NCBI GenBank assembly: GCA_046154545.1
Contig: JBJXGC010000155.1
Coordinates: 1-11,885 of the forward strand
DNA: 11,885 nt
Reading direction: 5' to 3'
DNA from: JBJXGC01 sp046154545
Lineage (GTDB): Bacteria; Chloroflexota; Dehalococcoidia; Tepidiformales; Tepidiformaceae
Each line of letters opens with the position of its first letter. Position 1 is the stretch's first letter. The translations under genes and the position numbers were made by a program. Shown piece by piece: positions 7,052 to 11,885 of this stretch. The notes under the pieces were generated by a model, which searched no databases, had not been told where the DNA came from, and saw nothing but the letters and a program-made list of their open reading frames with translations.

Positions 7052-7090
7052 CTGCTCCAGCTCAGCTCGTGAGATAGCCGCGCCCGGCAG

Positions 7091-7582
7091 TCACCGCACG
7101 ATCGGCACGCCAAGGTCAACGGCGGGCCCAACTTCGCGGACGACCGCCACTTCTTTGCAGTTGGTGAAGAAGGGGCAGCGGACACACTCGTTCCAGACCT
7201 TCTGGGGAAACTCCATGACGTTCGCGACACGGAAGCCCTGCTTCTCGAAGAAGCCTGGCTTGTAAGTCAGGGCGAAGACGCGTTCGAGCTGAAAGACCGT
7301 GGCGTCATCCATGCAGGCCCTGACGATCGCGGCCCCGACGCCCTTGGCCTGGACATCCGCCTTGACGGCAAGGGAGCGGACCTCGGCGAGGTCGGGCCCC
7401 ATCATGTGGAGCGACCCACAGCCGATGACCTCACCGTCAACACGGACGACCTTGAAATCGCGGATCGACTCGTAGATCTCGCCGATCGGGCGATGAAGCA
7501 TGTCGCCCCGGTCAGCCCAGTAGGTGACGAGTTCATGGATGGCGCCGGCGTCACTGAGCCGGGCAGGTTCGACGCAAAACAA
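7091..7582 (-). CDS. argA: Amino-acid N-acetyltransferase, GNAT type (N-acetylglutamate synthase-like)
   Basis: A stand-alone GNAT domain of 163 aa, like the short N-acetylglutamate synthases that lack the N-terminal amino-acid-kinase domain of E. coli ArgA. The expected reaction is acetyl-CoA plus glutamate to N-acetylglutamate, the first arginine step. Visible motifs: ARLSDAGAIHEL at the N-terminus, IGEIYESIRDFKVV (33-46), LAEVRSLAV (65-73), the acetyl-CoA loop QAKGVG (78-83), VFALTY with FFEKQGF (102-117), and EFPQKVWNECVRC (124-136). Three cysteines, C133, C136 and C142, form the family's CxxC-x5-C cluster. The TTG start at 7582 is chosen because GAGGAG lies seven bases upstream (7595-7590). 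An ATG at 7696 in the same frame would add 38 residues with no homology. No other arg gene is in the window. Confidence 0.85.
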   Translation of the reverse strand: MFCVEPARLSDAGAIHELVTYWADRGDMLHRPIGEIYESIRDFKVVRVDGEVIGCGSLHMMGPDLAEVRSLAVKADVQAKGVGAAIVRACMDDATVFQLERVFALTYKPGFFEKQGFRVANVMEFPQKVWNECVRCPFFTNCKEVAVVREVGPAVDLGVPIVR

Positions 7583-7759
7583 TGGAGTGCTCCTCAAGGT
7601 GGGCTTAGGCCGGGCGGAGGGTGCGAATACCTTCTGCCCTTCCACGCCCGGGGGCGACGTGCGTCCCGTCGCCCCATGAACTCCGATCTGCGCCATACAT
7701 CACCGGAACAGTCTACGATAACGGCCGAAAGCGGGCGCGACCCGCATCCGGGGGCAGAG
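7583..7759. promoter_or_regulatory. Divergent promoter region, acetyltransferase and formyltransferase-fold genes
   Basis: This 177-nt gap must hold the control regions of both divergent genes. It contains the minus-strand ribosome binding site GAGGAG (7595-7590), a strong 9-bp hairpin (7651-7675), and a 5-bp hairpin, GCGGG-CGCGA-CCCGC (7731-7745), just before the plus-strand start. The most AT-rich part is about 7694-7722, with TACGAT (7714-7719) as a weak plus-strand -10. No -35 close to TTGACA is placed correctly on either strand. Confidence 0.4.
7651..7675. repeat. Perfect 9-bp inverted repeat in the divergent gap
   Basis: GGGGCGACG (7651-7659) and CGTCGCCCC (7667-7675) are exact reverse complements around a 7-nt loop. 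The repeat lies 69 nt upstream of the acetyltransferase TTG, so it would be in that gene's 5' leader. As DNA it could be an operator. As RNA it could be a leader structure. It has no T-run. Confidence 0.45.
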
Positions 7760-8671
7760 ATGCGCGTCTCGATTATCGGGCAGGCGGCGTTTGGTGAAGC
7801 GGTCCTCAAACGGCTCCAGGCCGCGGGAGTGGAGATCGTTGGCGTAAGCGCGCCGCCGCCGGCCGAGGGTGGCCGGCCGGACCCGCTCTGGGCGGCCGCG
7901 TCGGCGATGGGCCTGCCGCTCGTGCCCACCGCGCTCCTCAAGGACGACCTCTCCCTCTGGCAGGCCCTCGGGGCGGACCTCTGCGCGATGGCATTCGTCA
8001 CCGACATCCTCCCGGACGAGCTGTTTTCGGTGCCGCCGCTGGGGACGATCCAGTACCATCCGAGTCTCCTGCCCCTGCATCGCGGCTCCTCGGCGATGAA
8101 CTGGCCGATCATCTTCGGCGAAACGGAGACCGGCCTCACCGTCTTTTGGCCCGACAAGGGCATTGACACCGGCCCGATCCTCCTCCAGAAGCGCTGTGCT
8201 ATCGGCCCCGAAGAGACGATGGGGACGCTCTACTTCGAGAAGCTCTTCCCGCTGGGGGTGGAAGCGATGGCCGAGGCGGTTGAGCTGGTGGCGGGTGGTT
8301 CCGCGCCAAGAATCGCGCAAGACCACAGCCTGGGGACGTATGAACCGCCCTGCCGGGACGACCATGGCGAGATCCGGTGGCACGAGCCGGCCGCTCGCAT
8401 CCACGCCCTCATCCGCGGGTGCAACCCCGCGCCCGGGGCGTGGACGCTGTACGGCGGCAGCCGCCTCCGCATCTTCGATTGCCGGCGGCTGGACCAGCAA
8501 GAAGCAGGGATCCCGGGCCGCGTCCTGCGGGTCGATGAGGACGGATTCGATGTCCGCCTGAACGGCGGGGTGTTGCGCCTCCTTCGCGTCCAGCCAGAGG
8601 GCGGCAAGAAGACCGGTGCGGGTGAGTGGGCGCTTTCTGCGGGCCTGAAAGCGGGCTTCCGCTTCCGCTGA
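7760..8671 (+). CDS. Formyltransferase-fold protein, 10-formyltetrahydrofolate hydrolase-like
   Basis: This 303-aa protein has an N-terminal formyltransferase domain (1-180) and an FMT C-terminal OB-like domain (about 203-300). It matches the N-terminal hydrolase domain of 10-formyl-THF dehydrogenase (ALDH1L1) along its length: MRVSIIGQAAFGEAVLKRL, IQYHPSLLPLHRGSSAMNW (97-115), LTVFWPDKGIDTGPILLQK (126-144), APRIAQDHSLGTYE, and EIRWHEPAARIHALIRG (204-220) followed by PGAWT. Catalytic H100 and D136 are present. The Asn two residues before the His in methionyl-tRNA formyltransferases is Gln98 here, whereas ALDH1L1 has Ile. No aldehyde dehydrogenase domain follows. The likely role is release or transfer of formate from 10-formyl-THF. 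tRNA formylation cannot be excluded. The ATG has GGGGG five bases ahead. The frame stays open upstream, but that part lacks homology. Confidence 0.85.
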   Translation: MRVSIIGQAAFGEAVLKRLQAAGVEIVGVSAPPPAEGGRPDPLWAAASAMGLPLVPTALLKDDLSLWQALGADLCAMAFVTDILPDELFSVPPLGTIQYHPSLLPLHRGSSAMNWPIIFGETETGLTVFWPDKGIDTGPILLQKRCAIGPEETMGTLYFEKLFPLGVEAMAEAVELVAGGSAPRIAQDHSLGTYEPPCRDDHGEIRWHEPAARIHALIRGCNPAPGAWTLYGGSRLRIFDCRRLDQQEAGIPGRVLRVDEDGFDVRLNGGVLRLLRVQPEGGKKTGAGEWALSAGLKAGFRFR

Positions 8672-8694
8672 CGGCCCCGCGAACCGGCGGCCCC
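8672..8694. other. 23-nt convergent junction
   Basis: The formyltransferase-fold gene and the penicillin-binding protein gene end head to head, only 23 nt apart. An imperfect GC-rich dyad (GGCC...GGCC) lies at about 8673-8692, with no T-run on either strand. No convincing terminator is visible, so transcripts may overlap. Confidence 0.3.
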
Positions 8695-11682
8695 TTATCG
8701 TCCGCCGGGCACGGGCGTCTGCGGCTGCGGCTGCAGGTCCGAGCCGCTGGGGATAGCGCCTGTGGTGTTGCGCCGGACGTTGAAGGTGACGCTCGTCGAG
8801 AGCTGGCCGGCCGTCAAACGGACGGTATAGACGCCCTCTGTCATCTCCCGGGTATCGAACGACCCGACGGTCGCGTCTGTAATCGGGCCTTTGCCTGCCC
8901 CAAGCTTCTTCCAGGCTGCGGGGGCGGCGCCCTCGCCGAGTTCGACGAGCCAGTCCTCGGTGACGGCAACACTGGCGATGACCGGTGTGAGGCCACTGAC
9001 GTTGCGGCCGTTCGAAGGGCTCCCGATGGAGACGGCCGCGGCCCCGGTGCTCTTGTCCTTCGGGGCGATCGGGATCTTCTTCTCCTTGGCGAGCTCCTTC
9101 GCGAGGTCGGGCTTGAGCAGCGGCAGCTTGACGAAGCCCTTCTTGACCCTGAACTGCTGCGGCGTCGCATCGCTGACGAGAAGGAGGTTGCGGGAGTCCA
9201 CCTCCACCTCGTCGCATTCGGACTCGTACTTGACGTCTGTCCTCACCCACGAGCTGACCGTCTGTTCGCAGCCACCCTTGAGGCCACGGTCGGTCGCGGT
9301 CGTGGGGAACGAAACCTGGGCCACGTTCTTGGGGCGGAGTTCGTCGAAACCGAGCAAGGGTCCGGTAATCACGCCGACGCGCTTGAGGTAGCTGTGGTAC
9401 TCGCCCATCCAGCGCTTGAATAACCGCACGGTCGTGTTCGCGGCCGCGTAGCGGGCGCCAGGGCCGTCGCGGACGAGTTCATTGTTCGCGTTGCCCACCC
9501 AGAGGGCCGTACCAGCGTAACGCGAGTAGCCGTTCATCCAGGTCTCGAGCGTGTCCTGGGCGTTGAGTGGGCCCTGCTGCGTGCCCGTCTTGGCGCCACC
9601 GGGGATCCGCACGCCATCGACGAAGGGGTCGAGGGCGAGGTCGTCGTTGCTCCCACCGCAGCCCCAGATGATGAAGCGCGAGGAGCAGTCGGCGATGATG
9701 GAATGGACGAGCCAGACAGAACCGGCATCGACGACCTGTTTGCGCTGGAGGTCGTTGGCGGCGGCGTGGTCGTAGAGCACCGTCCCGTCGTTGTCGCGCA
9801 CCTGAAGGACGACGACGGGGTCGAGTTCGCGCGAGCCTTTGAGACGGAGATTGCCGCGGCTGAACTCGTGGAATTGCAGGTCGGCGAGGCGCCGGTCGCC
9901 AGCGCCTTCGGCGTCGAAGCTCTTGTAGTCCTTCGCAGCCTTGTACTCGGCGTAGCTGGGGACGCCGACCATGACGCCCATGTTCGCGATGACGGCGTTC
10001 ATGTAGGCCATATCGATGGCCCGGATGTTGGCGCCGCCGGTGGCGATGGAGGCGCCGTACTCGACGTCTTCATGCGAGTTGAAGGTTGGGTCGAACCCCT
10101 GGGCGAGGGTCGTGATCCCCATCCGATTCGCCATGTCGATGACGTTGTCCACGCCCGCCTCAGCGGCGGCGCGGAAGGCACCGACGTTCTGCGAGCCGCC
10201 GAGGGCCGCCCGGGCGCTGATCATCCCTTCCGAGACCTCGCCCGAGCGGGGGTTGGTGATGGCAACGCCGTCGATCGTGAGCGGGCTGGTGTCCCAGAGC
10301 GTGCTCATCGGCGCCTTGCCGAGCTTGTCGAACCAGGTGAGGTAGACGACGGGCTTGAACGACGAACCGGGCTGGTTGATCTCGGTGAGCTGGTCGATGT
10401 TCCCTCGCACCCGCGCGTCTGAATTGAACGTGGGGTCGCGGTTGGCGGCGTAGACGATGATCTCACCCGTCGGGGGGTCGATGGTGGCGATAGCGGCATT
10501 GAAGCAGTTGCAGCCATCTTCGACACCCTTCTCGATGGCGCCCCTGATGATCTCCTGGGCGAGCTCCGTCTCTTTGATGTCGATCGTCGTCGTCACCCTC
10601 CAGCCGGCGGCGTGGACGGTCTCCTCGCAGGTCGCGCCCTCCACATTCGGAAGGATCCCGGCGGAGCACATGCGGACCAACCGCGGCTCCACCTGGTTAT
10701 CGATGAAGGCGTCGCCACGGATCGGGTTGGCCGAGGCGTAGACCTTGAGCACCTCGGCTTTGGCCGCGTCCGCTTCGGCCCGGCTGAGACGCTTGTGCTC
10801 GACCATGAGGTCGAGCACGAACTCCTGGCGCTTCTTCGCCTCGCCCGCCACGGTCGTCAGGGGGCCGTCGGTGATGCACTGGTCCTGGGCGTTCTTCAGA
10901 CAGTTCTCAGGCTTGCGCGGGTGGTAGCGGTCGGGGAAGGCGGGGACACCGGCGAGCAACGCCGCCTCCGCGAGGGTCAGGTTGGCGGCGGGCTTGTGAA
11001 AGTAGCCCTGGGCCGCGGCTTCGATCCCGATGTAACGGTCAGCATAGGAGATCTGGTTGAGGTACCAGCTGAGGATTTGCTCCTTGGTGTAGTCCTGCTC
11101 GAGTTCGAGGGCGTAGGCGATCTCCCGCAGCTTGCGGTCGAGCGTGCGTTCCGCGGTCTGACAGGTCGGTTGAGTGCCGAGGGCGATATTGGGGCAGATG
11201 TACACGTTCTTGATGAGCTGCTGGGTAATGGACGAGCCACCGGTGCCCGAGGCGACATGGCCGTCGATGTAGTTTTCCTTGGCGGCACGGACGAGGCCGC
11301 GCCAGTTCACACCGGGGTTGTCCCAGAAGCTGTCGTCCTCGGTCGAAATCGTCGCCTCGATGACCCAGTTGGAGATCTGCTCGAGGGGGACGGGGGCAAG
11401 GAGCTGGGCATCGCGGTTTTCGAGCGCACCGAGGCGTATGCCGTTCCGGTCGAAGATCTCGGTGAGGCCAACGTTGGTCTGGCGGAGTTTTGTCTCGATG
11501 GGGACGTAGTCGGCGGAGTAATGACGGTAGACGCCGTAGAGCGTACCGAGGCCAGCGGCGGCGCCGATCGCCGCCAGCGAACTGAGGCCGAGGAGCGCGA
11601 TGATGAACCATCGGGCCGCGCCAGCGCCGCGCCGGGCCGTCCGGCGGCGATGGAGCAGACGGCGCTTTTCGAGGGTATTCAT
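8695..11682 (-). CDS. Bifunctional penicillin-binding protein 1 (class A, GT51 plus transpeptidase)
   Basis: Polymerises lipid II and cross-links peptidoglycan at the outer face of the membrane. A basic cytoplasmic start (1-24) and one membrane anchor (about 25-50) lead into the GT51 domain: E115-D116 in STEDDSFWDNPG, GGSSITQQLIKN (148-159), and RKLREIAYALELE with E187 and YLN. The transpeptidase domain has S440-S-F-K443, S497-Q-N499 and K698-T-G-T701, so all three motifs are intact. A beta-sandwich-like C-terminal domain (about 884-970) is followed by a Pro/Gln-rich tail. In GT51 motif 1 (EDxxFxxHxG) the usual His is Asn122. Twelve cysteines form six close pairs. The ATG has no clear ribosome binding site, but a stop at 11715-11713 and only CTG codons between rule out a much earlier start. 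Confidence 0.95.
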   Translation of the reverse strand: MNTLEKRRLLHRRRTARRGAGAARWFIIALLGLSSLAAIGAAAGLGTLYGVYRHYSADYVPIETKLRQTNVGLTEIFDRNGIRLGALENRDAQLLAPVPLEQISNWVIEATISTEDDSFWDNPGVNWRGLVRAAKENYIDGHVASGTGGSSITQQLIKNVYICPNIALGTQPTCQTAERTLDRKLREIAYALELEQDYTKEQILSWYLNQISYADRYIGIEAAAQGYFHKPAANLTLAEAALLAGVPAFPDRYHPRKPENCLKNAQDQCITDGPLTTVAGEAKKRQEFVLDLMVEHKRLSRAEADAAKAEVLKVYASANPIRGDAFIDNQVEPRLVRMCSAGILPNVEGATCEETVHAAGWRVTTTIDIKETELAQEIIRGAIEKGVEDGCNCFNAAIATIDPPTGEIIVYAANRDPTFNSDARVRGNIDQLTEINQPGSSFKPVVYLTWFDKLGKAPMSTLWDTSPLTIDGVAITNPRSGEVSEGMISARAALGGSQNVGAFRAAAEAGVDNVIDMANRMGITTLAQGFDPTFNSHEDVEYGASIATGGANIRAIDMAYMNAVIANMGVMVGVPSYAEYKAAKDYKSFDAEGAGDRRLADLQFHEFSRGNLRLKGSRELDPVVVLQVRDNDGTVLYDHAAANDLQRKQVVDAGSVWLVHSIIADCSSRFIIWGCGGSNDDLALDPFVDGVRIPGGAKTGTQQGPLNAQDTLETWMNGYSRYAGTALWVGNANNELVRDGPGARYAAANTTVRLFKRWMGEYHSYLKRVGVITGPLLGFDELRPKNVAQVSFPTTATDRGLKGGCEQTVSSWVRTDVKYESECDEVEVDSRNLLLVSDATPQQFRVKKGFVKLPLLKPDLAKELAKEKKIPIAPKDKSTGAAAVSIGSPSNGRNVSGLTPVIASVAVTEDWLVELGEGAAPAAWKKLGAGKGPITDATVGSFDTREMTEGVYTVRLTAGQLSTSVTFNVRRNTTGAIPSGSDLQPQPQTPVPGGR

Positions 11683-11813
11683 CGCGCCATGCAGCCGCAG
11701 GTAAGACCCACGCTAACGAGCCTGTCGCACGTTATGCACATCACAATCGAGCGTACCAGACCGCGGGCAAGGGGCACGCGCGCGGTAAAGCGGCCCGTTG
11801 TACGCTGCCATGG
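11683..11813. promoter_or_regulatory. Divergent promoter region, penicillin-binding protein and gatC
   Basis: This 131-nt gap separates two divergent genes. The AT-richest part, about 11725-11760, contains TTATGC, CACAAT (11742-11747, four matches to a plus-strand -10) and, on the minus strand, CATAAC. None has a good partner -35. Neither gene has a recognisable ribosome binding site, so one or both may be leaderless or weakly initiated. Confidence 0.35.
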
Positions 11814-11885
11814 ATGGCCCTCTCCGAAGACGATGTCCTGCATATTGCCCGCCTCGCCAGGATTGCGTTGACTGACGCCGAAGTC
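11814..11885 (+). CDS. gatC: Asp-tRNA(Asn)/Glu-tRNA(Gln) amidotransferase subunit C (partial, 5' end)
   Basis: Only the first 24 codons lie in the window: MALSEDDVLHIARLARIALT followed by DAEV, open to the edge. This is the characteristic GatC N-terminus (VxHIAxLARLxLTxxE). GatC stabilises GatA in the GatCAB complex, which amidates mischarged Glu-tRNA(Gln) or Asp-tRNA(Asn). Its presence suggests an indirect route for Gln and perhaps Asn tRNA charging. A second ATG at 11810 is in another frame and hits a stop within about 20 codons. No ribosome binding site precedes ATG 11814. gatA and gatB probably follow outside the window. Confidence 0.85.
   Translation, partial: MALSEDDVLHIARLARIALTDAEV

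Noticed and set aside
7406..7759. Upstream extension of the formyltransferase-fold gene
   Set aside because: The frame is open, but it runs through the antisense acetyltransferase gene. Homology and a ribosome binding site both point to ATG 7760.
8673..8692. Bidirectional terminator between the convergent genes
   Set aside because: The dyad is imperfect, with a mismatch in the stem, and neither strand has a T-run.
7700..9250. Long open frame on the minus strand (about 516 codons)
   Set aside because: It runs antisense to the formyltransferase-fold gene and in another frame through the end of the penicillin-binding protein. Its translation is Arg/Pro-rich low-complexity sequence without motifs. 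It is a shadow of GC-rich coding DNA.
10612..11871. Long plus-strand open frame antisense to the penicillin-binding protein
   Set aside because: The minus strand here carries intact GT51 motifs. The antisense translation is Gly/Val/Asp-rich without motifs.
1..11885. CRISPR arrays, insertion sequences, tRNA or rRNA genes, toxin-antitoxin or defence genes
   Set aside because: I read both strands and found no regularly spaced repeats, transposase motifs, tRNA-like T-loop sequences or defence domains. The gene content is housekeeping plus ordinary accessory enzymes.

Overview
This is a gene-dense, GC-rich bacterial chromosome segment that is mostly housekeeping. I see no CRISPR array, insertion sequence, phage gene, tRNA or rRNA. 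My best guess for the source is a high-GC Chloroflexota, possibly Dehalococcoidia or a relative. The reasons are the very short EF-Ts, the frequent GTG and TTG starts, and the large class A penicillin-binding protein with an appended beta-sandwich-like C-terminus. This is inference from remembered family features, not a computed phylogeny.

Layout. Positions 1-210 hold an unrecognised open 3' end. A leader follows, and then a tightly packed plus-strand cluster in the widely conserved order rpsB, tsf, pyrH, frr, uppS, cdsA (368-4747). It makes ribosomal protein S2, elongation factor Ts, UMP kinase, ribosome recycling factor, undecaprenyl diphosphate synthase and CDP-diglyceride synthase. Where many bacteria carry dxr and rseP after cdsA, this window has an epoxide-hydrolase-like alpha/beta hydrolase (4788-5669). 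It overlaps a five-helix VTT (DedA/TVP38-type) membrane protein (5656-6417). A small protein with a decayed GGDEF-like domain follows (6532-7035).

The right half has mixed orientation. A stand-alone GNAT of the N-acetylglutamate synthase type lies on the minus strand (7091-7582). It is divergent from a formyltransferase-fold gene (7760-8671), which resembles the N-terminal 10-formyltetrahydrofolate hydrolase domain of ALDH1L1 more than a methionyl-tRNA formyltransferase. A 995-residue bifunctional peptidoglycan synthase is on the minus strand (8695-11682). The start of gatC lies divergently at the right edge (11814 onward).

How the genes fit together. uppS supplies the C55 lipid carrier, cdsA feeds phospholipid synthesis, and the penicillin-binding protein consumes lipid II. 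A VTT protein beside uppS and cdsA is therefore a reasonable candidate for lipid (perhaps undecaprenyl phosphate) transbilayer movement. That link rests on context only. The points most worth a second look are the Asn-to-Gln change in the formyltransferase-fold active site, the six tight cysteine pairs and the His-to-Asn change in the penicillin-binding protein, the GGDEF-to-AGNSF decay, and the uncertain rpsB start. I found no convincing new multi-gene system.
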